Of a DNA stretch of 29,978 bases, positions 1 to 7,436 are shown in pieces (the stretch's first letter is position 1; each line of letters begins with the position of its first letter). The notes beneath the pieces were generated by a model, which saw only the letters and a list, made by a program, of their open reading frames with translations, made no database searches and had not been told where the DNA came from. Made by a program: the position numbers and the translations under genes. Source of the stretch: Candidatus Methanoperedens sp. (lineage in GTDB: Archaea > Halobacteriota > Methanosarcinia > Methanosarcinales > Methanoperedenaceae); the NCBI GenBank assembly GCA_026552835.1, contig JAPMTY010000053.1, forward strand, positions 1-29,978, written 5' to 3'.

Positions 1-336
1 AATCAGGGAGCAAATCTTGAAAATAAGACCTCTTCTGATTATCAGGAAGCGACTGCATATTGTGAATTGAACTCAAAAGACATCGGGGTTCTGGGTAAAT
101 CCGGGGAAAAAGTGAGGGTTAAAACAAAACATGGGGAAGTTGTTGTTAAACTTAAGGAAAATAACGGTAATCCTGACGGGTTGGCGTTCATCCCGATGGG
201 TCCCTGGGCCAATGCGGTGGTCGACCCTGATACAAAAGGCTGCGGAATGCCCGGGTTCAAGGGGATTCAGGCAGAGATAGACGTTACGAATGATAAAATA
301 TTGTTAATGAAAGAACTTTTTGCGAGGTATAAGTAA
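1..336 (+). CDS. fwdD: Formylmethanofuran dehydrogenase subunit D (5' truncated)
   Basis: The frame is open from the first base of the window and ends at 336, giving 111 residues of a subunit that is normally about 130, so roughly 15-20 N-terminal residues lie outside. The start at TTG 67 that a gene caller might pick is internal. The visible residues include the N-Q-G-x-x-L-E and EATAYCEL segments, followed by a Gly-rich molybdopterin-dinucleotide binding fold (GPWANAVVDP, TKGCGMPGFKG). In the family this small subunit caps the tungsto- or molybdopterin cofactor held by FwdB in the cytoplasmic complex that reduces CO2 to formylmethanofuran, or the reverse in methane oxidisers. The stop overlaps the fwdB start by one base (TAATG), which indicates translational coupling. 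Whether this is the W (fwd) or Mo (fmd) isoenzyme cannot be told from the sequence. Confidence 0.93.
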   Translation, partial: NQGANLENKTSSDYQEATAYCELNSKDIGVLGKSGEKVRVKTKHGEVVVKLKENNGNPDGLAFIPMGPWANAVVDPDTKGCGMPGFKGIQAEIDVTNDKILLMKELFARYK

Positions 337-1637
337 TGTCAAATGTAATAACCGATGCTCTTTGCCCTTTTTGCGGCTGCGTGTGCGATGATATCACTAT
401 CGTGACTGAAAATAACAAAATAATCGAAGCAAAACATGCATGCAAACTCGGCGCGGCAAAAATCATGGGACATCACAGGATAAAAGCGCCGATGATGAGG
501 AAAGATAAAAATTCAGATTTTAAAGAAGTATCCTATGATGAGGCAATTAACGAAGCCGCCGCGATACTTGCCCAATCGAAAAGACCTCTTTTATATGGCT
601 GGGCTTCGGCCCTGTGCGAAGTCCATAAAAAAGGCATTCTTCTTGCCGAGGAACTGGGGGCTATCATAGATAATACAGCCACTGTATGCCACGGACCGTC
701 CACGCTTGCGGTTCATGAAAAGGGTCTTCCCACATCAACTCTCGGCCAGATAAAGAACCGCGCTGATATTGTGGTATTCTGGGGCAGCAACCCTGTGCAG
801 GCTCACCCAAGGCATATGGGGCGCTATTCTGTTTTTGCAAAGGGGTTTTTCTCTGATAAAGGAAGGCGAGGGCGCAAGATTATCGTGGTAGATGTCCGCA
901 AGACCGACACAGCCGGAATAGCTGATGAATATATACAGGTGGCGCAGGGCAGTGATTACCTTGTATTATCAGCCCTTCGCGCCATACTCTCAGGACATGC
1001 AGACGTTGTCCCCGAGGCTGTCGGCGGCGTCCCGAAGGAGCAACTGGTAAAACTTGTTGAGACCTTAAAAACTGCAAAGTTCGGCGCTGTTTTCTTCGGC
1101 ATGGGGTTGACCCAGAGCATGGGAAGGTATAAGAACATCGATAATGCCATCTCCCTGATAACCGAATTGAACTCGTTCACAAAATACGTTATCATGCCCA
1201 TGCGCGGACACTACAACGTGACAGGTTTCGGGCAGGTCTGTTCGTGGGAAACAGGCTTTGCCAGTGCGGTTGATTTCGCACGCGGCGCACCGTATTATAA
1301 TCCAGGTGAGACAACAGCCAACGATTTATTGATGCGCAAAGAAACTGATGCAGCGATGATAATAGCAGGTGATGCGGGCGCTCATTTCCCTGCAGATTCT
1401 GTGAGGCACCTTGCGAAAATACCTGTTGTCCAGGTGGACCCGTACTGGAACCCCACGACCGAAGTCGCAAATGTGGTCATCCCTGTTGCAATCTGCGGCG
1501 TTGAGGTAGAAGGTACTGCATACAGGATGGACGGCGTTTCCCTGCGCTTCCGGAAGATGATAGAGCCGACACATCCTACTGATATTGAGATTCTTGAAAA
1601 AATAACTGAACGTGTCAGAAAAATAAGGGGTGAATAA
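336..1637 (+). CDS. fwdB: Formylmethanofuran dehydrogenase subunit B
   Basis: 433 residues, the usual length. It is the catalytic molybdopterin/tungstopterin subunit, which interconverts CO2 and formate inside the Fwd complex. An N-terminal C-x2-C-x3-C cluster motif (CPFCGCVCDD, residues 10-20) with a later Cys (C36) binds one 4Fe-4S cluster. Cys118 in the TATVCHGPS segment sits exactly where the family has its metal-ligating Cys or Sec; the codon is TGC, so this is the cysteine form. FWGSNPVQAHPRH is typical of the pterin-binding core of the DMSO-reductase superfamily. The ATG overlaps the fwdD stop, and fwdA follows after two bases, so the genes are one transcript. Confidence 0.96.
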   Translation: MSNVITDALCPFCGCVCDDITIVTENNKIIEAKHACKLGAAKIMGHHRIKAPMMRKDKNSDFKEVSYDEAINEAAAILAQSKRPLLYGWASALCEVHKKGILLAEELGAIIDNTATVCHGPSTLAVHEKGLPTSTLGQIKNRADIVVFWGSNPVQAHPRHMGRYSVFAKGFFSDKGRRGRKIIVVDVRKTDTAGIADEYIQVAQGSDYLVLSALRAILSGHADVVPEAVGGVPKEQLVKLVETLKTAKFGAVFFGMGLTQSMGRYKNIDNAISLITELNSFTKYVIMPMRGHYNVTGFGQVCSWETGFASAVDFARGAPYYNPGETTANDLLMRKETDAAMIIAGDAGAHFPADSVRHLAKIPVVQVDPYWNPTTEVANVVIPVAICGVEVEGTAYRMDGVSLRFRKMIEPTHPTDIEILEKITERVRKIRGE

Positions 1638-1639
1638 TC

Positions 1640-3352
1640 ATGGAGCTTCTAATAAAAAACGGCGCCGTATATGACCCTTATAACGGTATTGCCGGAGATA
1701 AAACCGATATTTCAATCAAAGATGGAAAAATAGTGGATAAGGTCAGCAGTTCGGCGTCAGTTATAGATGCAGGCGGAAGGCTTGTGATGGCTGGCGGCGT
1801 TGATGCCCATTCGCATATAGCCGGCGCGAAAGTGAACGTTGGAAGGATAATGCGCCCCGAGGATACGCGGTCCGGAATTAAACCGAGGACTAAAATAACA
1901 AGACCATATACGGGTTACACAGTCCCGAATGTTTATGCCATGGGATACCGTTACGCCCAGATGGGTTATACCACGGTGTTCGAAGCTGCGCAGGCTATCA
2001 TGAAAGCGCGGCATACACATGAGGAGTTAGAGGAGATTCCGATCATTGACAAAGGCGCTCTCACTCTTTTCGGGAGTAACTGGCCTACAATGGATTATGT
2101 GCGTGAGAAGAACATGGATAAACTTGCGGCTTATGTTGCATGGGGACTCCTTGCTTCGCGAGGGTTCGGTATAAAATGTGTGAATCCGGGCGGAGGCGAG
2201 ATGTGGGGTTTTGGCAAGAACGTGACAGGTCTGGATGATGTCGTTCCGAATTTTGATGTCACACCGAGAGATATTATAGTTTCGCTGATGAAAGCCAATG
2301 AGATGCTGGGACTTCCGCATTCGGTGCATCTTCACTGCAACAACCTGGGGAAACCGGGTAATTACAAGACCACTCTTGCAAGCATGGAACTTGCAAAACA
2401 GGTGAAGCCGAGCAAGGACAGACAGGTTCTGCACGTTACCCATATCACCTTCAATTGCTGGGGCGGGACTAATTGGGGTGACTTTGAATCCAAAGCCGAT
2501 GAAATCGCAAATTACCTGAACAACAGCGAGAATGTTACAACAGATATGGGGCAGCTTATTTTCGGAAGTGCGACGACGATGACCGCAGATGGACCTGTCC
2601 AGTATGCAAACGCGAAATTATTGCATGCAAAATGGGCTAACGGCGATGTTGAGCTTGAAGATGCATCAGGCGTTGTTCCGATATTCTATGCCAAACAGGT
2701 CTCAATACATTCAATTATGTGGGCTATGGGACTTGAGCTTGCATTGCTAACCAAAGACCCGTACAAAGTCCTTCTGACCACAGACCATCCGAATGGTGGT
2801 CCATTCGTGAATTATCCCGAGGTCATAGCTCTTCTTATGAGCAATAAGAAACGGCAGGAAGAGATAAAAACGCTTCATGAAGCTGTTCATAAAAGGACAA
2901 AGATTCCCGGAATTGAAAGGGAACTTGGCTTTAACGATATTGCTATAATGACAAGATCCGGTTCGGCAAAGGTGCTTGGGCTGCTTGATACCAAAGGGCA
3001 TCTCGGAGTCGGCGCGGATGCAGATGTCTCGATATATGACATCAAACCCGACCAGATAGACCCGTCCGTGGAACATGCTAAGGTGAAGAGTGCGTTCCAA
3101 TCTGCAGCTTACACTATTAAAGGCGGCGAGATAGTCGTGAAAGACGGACAGATTACGGCTACACCTATGGGCAGGACATTCTGGGTAGACGCCACTGTGC
3201 CCGAGGAGCAAACAGAAATCATGATGAAGGATATTCGTATGAAATTCAAGAACTATTACTCAATTAACCTTGCAAACTACATGGTGCAAGATGCATACGT
3301 CACGCATCCGAAAGTAGTAAAAGCCGGCGCAATCCCGGTTGAGGTGAACTAA
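1640..3352 (+). CDS. fwdA: Formylmethanofuran dehydrogenase subunit A (amidohydrolase)
   Basis: 570 residues, full length. This subunit is a binuclear-metal amidohydrolase-fold enzyme that condenses formate with methanofuran, or hydrolyses formylmethanofuran in reverse. The metal-binding H-x-H is present as DAHSH (H57, H59). GIKCVNPGG carries Lys179, which I align with the carboxylated bridging lysine of the family. Further His/Asp ligands are visible in LPHSVHLHC, VLHVTHITF and LLTTDHPNGG. The gene begins two bases after fwdB and ends one base before fwdC. The C-terminal part (ADADVSIYDI, AAYTIKGGEIVVKDG) is the usual beta-sandwich of amidohydrolases. No truncation or frameshift is seen. Confidence 0.96.
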   Translation: MELLIKNGAVYDPYNGIAGDKTDISIKDGKIVDKVSSSASVIDAGGRLVMAGGVDAHSHIAGAKVNVGRIMRPEDTRSGIKPRTKITRPYTGYTVPNVYAMGYRYAQMGYTTVFEAAQAIMKARHTHEELEEIPIIDKGALTLFGSNWPTMDYVREKNMDKLAAYVAWGLLASRGFGIKCVNPGGGEMWGFGKNVTGLDDVVPNFDVTPRDIIVSLMKANEMLGLPHSVHLHCNNLGKPGNYKTTLASMELAKQVKPSKDRQVLHVTHITFNCWGGTNWGDFESKADEIANYLNNSENVTTDMGQLIFGSATTMTADGPVQYANAKLLHAKWANGDVELEDASGVVPIFYAKQVSIHSIMWAMGLELALLTKDPYKVLLTTDHPNGGPFVNYPEVIALLMSNKKRQEEIKTLHEAVHKRTKIPGIERELGFNDIAIMTRSGSAKVLGLLDTKGHLGVGADADVSIYDIKPDQIDPSVEHAKVKSAFQSAAYTIKGGEIVVKDGQITATPMGRTFWVDATVPEEQTEIMMKDIRMKFKNYYSINLANYMVQDAYVTHPKVVKAGAIPVEVN

Positions 3353-3353
3353 C

Positions 3354-4112
3354 ATGCAGACTGTGACCATTAAACCCAAAAAGGAAATCAGGATTTCAGT
3401 CGAGGCAGAGAATATTTCGCCTGATAAATTCGCCGGCAAAACAGAAAAAGAAATACTATCTACGGAAGCATGGATGGGGAACCAGAAGACCACGCTTGGA
3501 GAGCTGTTTTCGGTAAAGGTTGAAGGTTCTGGCTCTGCGGCTGATACTAAAATCATTATGGAAGGTGATTTTTCCCGTATAAAGAGAATCGGGGAAGGTA
3601 TGACTGCAGGCCTGATTATGATTAAAGGCAATGTCGATATGCATCTTGGCGCTAAAATGAGCGGCGGTAAAATATCCGTAACCGGGAATGTGGATTCCTG
3701 GGCAGGCAGGGAGATGAAAGGCGGGGAGCTCATAATAGAAGGAAATGCCGCTTATTATCTCGGCGCGGGATACCGCGGAGAGACCTGCGGCATGCGCGGC
3801 GGAAAGATAACCCTTTTTGGAAATACCCTTGACTTCATGGGAGAGCATATGTGCGGCGGCGAGATTATCGTAAAAGGAAATGCAGGAATATTGCCCGGTC
3901 TCAGCAACAACGGAGGGAAAATAGTCATCGAGGGCAATACAAGCCGCCCAGGCAGTGAGATGGCAAAAGGCACAATAATCGTCAATGGGACTGTGGATGA
4001 AATGATGCCCGTTTTCAAGGCCGAAGGCACTGAAGCTGTTGAGGGCGTCACATACAGGAAATATACTGGAGATGTAATAGTCAACGGTAAAGGTGTTCTG
4101 TACGTGAAATAA
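3354..4112 (+). CDS. fwdC: Formylmethanofuran dehydrogenase subunit C
   Basis: 252 residues, close to the family size of about 260-270. The protein is a right-handed beta-helix related to the C-terminal domain of glutamate synthase and links the FwdA and FwdB halves of the complex. The repeats are directly visible: units of the form G-G-(K/E)-I-x-(V/I)-x-G-N recur at least five times between about residues 100 and 200 (for example GGKISVTGN, GGELIIEGN, GGKITLFGN), with degenerate copies on both sides. It starts one base after the fwdA stop. It appears to be the last gene of the operon because a hairpin and a new promoter follow. Confidence 0.95.
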   Translation: MQTVTIKPKKEIRISVEAENISPDKFAGKTEKEILSTEAWMGNQKTTLGELFSVKVEGSGSAADTKIIMEGDFSRIKRIGEGMTAGLIMIKGNVDMHLGAKMSGGKISVTGNVDSWAGREMKGGELIIEGNAAYYLGAGYRGETCGMRGGKITLFGNTLDFMGEHMCGGEIIVKGNAGILPGLSNNGGKIVIEGNTSRPGSEMAKGTIIVNGTVDEMMPVFKAEGTEAVEGVTYRKYTGDVIVNGKGVLYVK

Positions 4113-4124
4113 TCATAAAAAATG

Positions 4125-4140
4125 TTCGTATTGATACGAA
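4125..4140. terminator. Perfect hairpin after fwdC
   Basis: TTCGTAT-TG-ATACGAA is a perfect 7-bp inverted repeat 13 bases after the fwdC stop, followed by AT-rich DNA. It could be a transcription or processing signal ending the fwd operon, or an operator for the signal peptidase gene. The position favours the former. Confidence 0.45.
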
Positions 4141-4153
4141 TTATATGCCGGGA

Positions 4154-4198
4154 TTTATTTAAATATAATTGGAAATAAATAAACAAAAGGTATTTTAA
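4154..4198 (+). promoter_or_regulatory. Candidate promoter of the signal peptidase gene
   Basis: There are two TATA-like elements in this AT-rich gap: TTTATTTAAATATAATT at 4154-4170, and TATTTTAA at 4191-4198 preceded by the purine-rich AAAGG. The second lies about 30 bp before the ATG at 4226, the distance expected for a leaderless transcript. That agrees with the absence of a ribosome-binding site. Confidence 0.4.
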
Positions 4199-4225
4199 GT
4201 ATCAGCAACAAACTATTAACTAAAT

Positions 4226-5068
4226 ATGATAATGATTACAGCGATTGTAACGATGATGGTTACTGCCATCATTTCTACAGTGGCGCGTTATGTTACATGG
4301 CAGATATCAGTTGTAGGTGATCCATTCTACAGGTTCATATTCTGGCATATACTATTATTTTCAATTGCACTTGCTATATTTCTGGACAGACGTCAGGGGT
4401 TCAAAAAAACAATCGGAATTGTGGGGTATATTGCACAAAAATATAATAAGTCAAATAGACAGGGCAAGATAAATGCAACAATGAATGCATATCATGAGCA
4501 TGCCCAAAAACCCAAACTCCAAAAAGTGTTGCTACCAATCGCGATAACGCTATTCATAGCATATATTCTTTCAGCTCATTTGTTATTTTTTGCAATCGTC
4601 ACTTCAGGTTCGATGGAACCAACTTTTAAAAAAGGCGACCTCGTGTTTATGCAGGATGTTTTAATACAGCCAAAAGTCGGGGATATAATAATATTCCCTG
4701 ACCCCCAAACAGATATTGTTTCGAATAAACCGGTTACGGTAACGCACAGGATTATTGAGATAAAAGATGATACAGTAAGAACAAAAGGTGATAATAATCC
4801 TAAAATGGACAGCTGGATAATCAATAAAAAAGATGTTATCGGTAAAGCCTTAATTATGGGTTCAAATCCCATAGTTTTAAAAAATATGGGTAGATATTTC
4901 TTAACGGATTTCAGGACAGAACAATATACGGAGGAATACCTTGCTATAGCGAAAACTATCCAGAACATGAGAAGCTTGGGGCTTATGATATTCTTCGGAT
5001 GTCTTGTAATGTATTTGTTCCTGTCAATAAGAGATTCGCGTCCTTCAAGACATTTTAAAAGCAGGTGA
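4226..5068 (+). CDS. Archaeal type I signal peptidase (S26B)
   Basis: 280 residues. It removes signal peptides from exported proteins at the outer face of the membrane. The catalytic serine is S129 in TSGSMEPTFKKGD. H174 in VTVTHRI takes the place of the bacterial lysine, and the Asp is D189 or D195 in KGDNNPKMD, which is the archaeal/eukaryotic SEC11 arrangement. Predicted membrane segments are at about 3-25, 35-53, 102-125 and 251-268. The two N-terminal ones and the basic linker at 55-100 are additional to the minimal enzyme. Start chosen at the first ATG; another in-frame ATG lies two codons later. Next door on the same strand is an operon encoding a protein with a signal peptide, but there is no evidence that the two are cotranscribed. 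Confidence 0.88.
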   Translation: MIMITAIVTMMVTAIISTVARYVTWQISVVGDPFYRFIFWHILLFSIALAIFLDRRQGFKKTIGIVGYIAQKYNKSNRQGKINATMNAYHEHAQKPKLQKVLLPIAITLFIAYILSAHLLFFAIVTSGSMEPTFKKGDLVFMQDVLIQPKVGDIIIFPDPQTDIVSNKPVTVTHRIIEIKDDTVRTKGDNNPKMDSWIINKKDVIGKALIMGSNPIVLKNMGRYFLTDFRTEQYTEEYLAIAKTIQNMRSLGLMIFFGCLVMYLFLSIRDSRPSRHFKSR

Positions 5069-5090
5069 AAAAGATAAAACGGTTTTATTC

Positions 5091-5157
5091 ATAAACTATA
5101 TAAACTATTCAAATAATTAAATTTAAAAATGATTTATATCTTGAAGGTCGAAGAGGT
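5091..5157 (+). promoter_or_regulatory. Promoter region of the ATPase-cytochrome operon
   Basis: This region holds a perfect tandem repeat ATAAACTAT x2 (5091-5108), then TATA-like stretches AAATTTAAAAATG and TTTATATC near 5119-5139. A GAGGT ribosome-binding site at about 5153-5157 stands just before the TTG start at 5163. The repeat lies upstream of both TATA candidates, where an archaeal activator could bind. Its role is inference. Confidence 0.4.
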
Positions 5158-5162
5158 CGGAT

Positions 5163-6155
5163 TTGACGAATTTAGAAAAAATAATTGAACAATTAATAAG
5201 TAAACCCGAGTCATATACTATCCAGAGGGATTCGCTTGATACATATATCAAGGAACATCATATGTGTCTCAATCCTTTCGCCGACAAGATTATTGATGAT
5301 AAGATGTTCATCAATAAAGATGAAATTGTCTGCAACAGGATAATGCGGGCTGCCAGGCACAACCAGTCAAGCCTGATGATATTAATAGGCCCTACAGGTT
5401 CAGGGAAGAGCGAAAATGCCGACTTTATCGTAAGAAACCTGCCTCCCGAGTTTATTTTCTGGTATAACCAGATGTATGGCCAGAGCTCGATACAGCTTGC
5501 TACATCGATAATCGGCGACCTTGACCCCAACTATCTGGCCCAATTATCCACAGCAGACAGGGAAATGATCCTTGACATCTATGATGATGTTTTAAAGGCG
5601 CTTGTTAAAAATAACAAGAAATTATTCTGCATATTCGACCAGGGGGAGCATTTCTCAAAAGATGCTTTTGAACTTATCACCAATTCCACCAATCCTTATT
5701 ATGCAGCAAACAGGGCGTTTACCGGTTTGATTCTTGCAGTTCCACGCTTTGAAAAACATATTGAAGAATGGACTGAAAGCCTTGATACAATGTTAAGAAG
5801 AGCCCTCATACGCGAATATACCAGACCGTTTACAGTTTCCGAGCGACTTGAATATATAATACGAGCCCTTGTTTCCAGTAAGAAAAAAAGCTATCATGAA
5901 TTAATGAAAAAACGCGATTTTGACCCGTTTGATGAAGATGCCATTTTATACTTGATTGAAAAGAGTGAAGGACATCCAAGCACTCTTAACAGTCTATGCT
6001 ATATCTCACTGGAACTTGTGTCTGCAATTTCACCAGAAGCAATAATAACAGAATCTATTGTTCAGGAAGCCTGGACTAAATTCCCGAATAAAACAATCCA
6101 CCACGAAGCTATAAACTGGTATAAAGAGAAAGGTCTATACCAGAAGCAAGACTAA
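5163..6155 (+). CDS. P-loop ATPase, ExeA/Cdc6-like AAA family
   Basis: 330 residues, soluble. Walker A is GPTGSGKS at 76-83. The Walker B strand is LFCIFDQ at 154-160, with Gln where most relatives have the catalytic Glu. A later AVPRFEKHI strand and the RRALIREYTRPFT segment resemble the sensor region of ExeA/AAA_22 proteins. The C-terminal helices (DEDAILYLIEKSEGHPSTLNSLC) fit a lid/winged-helix type end seen in Cdc6/ORC-like proteins. An N-terminal LNPFADK segment before the ATPase core also recalls ExeA. The TTG start is chosen because GAGGT precedes it at normal spacing; the first in-frame ATG (residue 34) would cut the conserved N-terminus. The gene stops three bases before the membrane-protein gene, so it probably drives or regulates something at the membrane. 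Specific function unknown. Confidence 0.7.
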   Translation: MTNLEKIIEQLISKPESYTIQRDSLDTYIKEHHMCLNPFADKIIDDKMFINKDEIVCNRIMRAARHNQSSLMILIGPTGSGKSENADFIVRNLPPEFIFWYNQMYGQSSIQLATSIIGDLDPNYLAQLSTADREMILDIYDDVLKALVKNNKKLFCIFDQGEHFSKDAFELITNSTNPYYAANRAFTGLILAVPRFEKHIEEWTESLDTMLRRALIREYTRPFTVSERLEYIIRALVSSKKKSYHELMKKRDFDPFDEDAILYLIEKSEGHPSTLNSLCYISLELVSAISPEAIITESIVQEAWTKFPNKTIHHEAINWYKEKGLYQKQD

Positions 6156-6158
6156 AAG

Positions 6159-7436
6159 ATGCCAGCAATGGAAAAAGATAATGCACGCTATTCAAACAAA
6201 AGAATTGATATCGATTCATTATTAAAAAAAGAAGATGCTTACATCAGTAAGAAAAAACTGGATTTGAATGGCCTGCTTGGGGCACCTGAATCCAGCCGTA
6301 CCCGGGTTTCACAGCCTGTTCATGGACAGGATAAAAAGGTCAGGCACATCTCGCCAGGCGAATATATAGTCGTAATAAGCATGATCCTTACCTCAATATA
6401 TCTGCTGGTTACATCATTTTTCCCTCTTGTATACAATATTATCACATCTTTTGAACCTATAAATTTCCTGATGAATTTACTATACTTCATTCTGGGAATC
6501 GGGAGCCTTGCCGGTGCTTTTTTAGTACTTAAAAAAGGGACGCATCTGGAACATATAGCAGACGATACTTTCGATGAAGTGGTTTATAAACGTCTTGAGC
6601 CCGTACTGCGTGATGTGGCAGATGTCCAGGTGGGCATGAACGATGTCCAATCTCAACTGGAAATGATGAACCTGAACCTTGAAAAAATAGGGAAGGTAAA
6701 AGAGACAACAAGCCGGGAAATCCCCCATGAAGCTGCGCCGGCCCAGACTTCGATGTACATTAAATACATCGTATTAATCAATGTCACTCTTGCCACATTT
6801 TTATTCATGCTGCAATACCCGCTGGAATATATTCCCTATGCAGTTACCATAGTGTATATTGTGTGGTGGGCAGTAATAACAGCCGAATTCAAGCTCTGGA
6901 ATGTTGAATCAGTATGGATGTGGGTTTTCGGGCCGATTTTAGTACTCCCGGTGTATTCGATTATCATGAACGCCTATCTGCGTGATTACCAGATGTTCGG
7001 CTCATTGTTTATCGGGCTTGTCATTTATGTTTTCGCATATTATTCATGGTGTTCCAACATGGTAAGGGGCGTGCTTCCTCTTGACCTTCATATCGCACTG
7101 GCGGAATTAAAAAAGAAACTAAAAGAAAAAACTGAAGAAGAAACACCAACTAAACCCAGGATTACAATGCCTCGTATGGAATTGAAAATGCCTTTTAAAT
7201 ATGATTTATACCATATTGGAATTTCAATGGTAATAGGATCAATTATTCTATTCGCTTCTGCCTGGTTCGGTTTTTCTATTGAGCACAATTTAATACCAAA
7301 TATCTCGTGGAAAACATTTGGCTTGAATGAGTTTACGTGGGAACCTCTGTATTCCTATGCCTTAACCTTCCTGGGTATGCTTTTCCTCGGGCTGGGTTTC
7401 AGGATATTGTTGAAATTCCGGAGGAGCCAGTATTGA
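6159..7436 (+). CDS. Eight-TM membrane protein of unknown function
   Basis: 425 residues, not recognised. A basic, hydrophilic N-terminus of about 65 residues contains two similar short motifs, RIDIDSLLKKEDA and KLDLNGLLGAPES. Predicted membrane helices are at about 69-91, 102-124, 201-221, 225-244, 252-271, 279-298, 351-372 and 397-419. A soluble helical, possibly coiled-coil stretch (130-185, with VQVGMNDVQSQLEMMNLNLEK) lies between helices 2 and 3. A charged Lys/Glu segment (315-345) lies between helices 6 and 7. It sits directly after the ATPase and its stop overlaps the next gene's start by 4 bases. It is most easily imagined as the membrane partner of the ATPase, but no transporter or channel motif is seen. 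An alternative ATG lies three codons downstream. Confidence 0.75.
   Translation: MPAMEKDNARYSNKRIDIDSLLKKEDAYISKKKLDLNGLLGAPESSRTRVSQPVHGQDKKVRHISPGEYIVVISMILTSIYLLVTSFFPLVYNIITSFEPINFLMNLLYFILGIGSLAGAFLVLKKGTHLEHIADDTFDEVVYKRLEPVLRDVADVQVGMNDVQSQLEMMNLNLEKIGKVKETTSREIPHEAAPAQTSMYIKYIVLINVTLATFLFMLQYPLEYIPYAVTIVYIVWWAVITAEFKLWNVESVWMWVFGPILVLPVYSIIMNAYLRDYQMFGSLFIGLVIYVFAYYSWCSNMVRGVLPLDLHIALAELKKKLKEKTEEETPTKPRITMPRMELKMPFKYDLYHIGISMVIGSIILFASAWFGFSIEHNLIPNISWKTFGLNEFTWEPLYSYALTFLGMLFLGLGFRILLKFRRSQY

Noticed and set aside
2027..3211. Two long minus-strand frames opposite fwdA
   Set aside because: Antisense shadows of a well-conserved gene; no start signals or domains.
4253..4272. Inverted repeat ATGATGG-TTACTG-CCATCAT inside the signal peptidase gene, resembling the GATGG half of the lipoprotein palindrome
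   Set aside because: It lies within codons for a hydrophobic helix, has different spacing and no TATA core, so the resemblance is probably coincidence.
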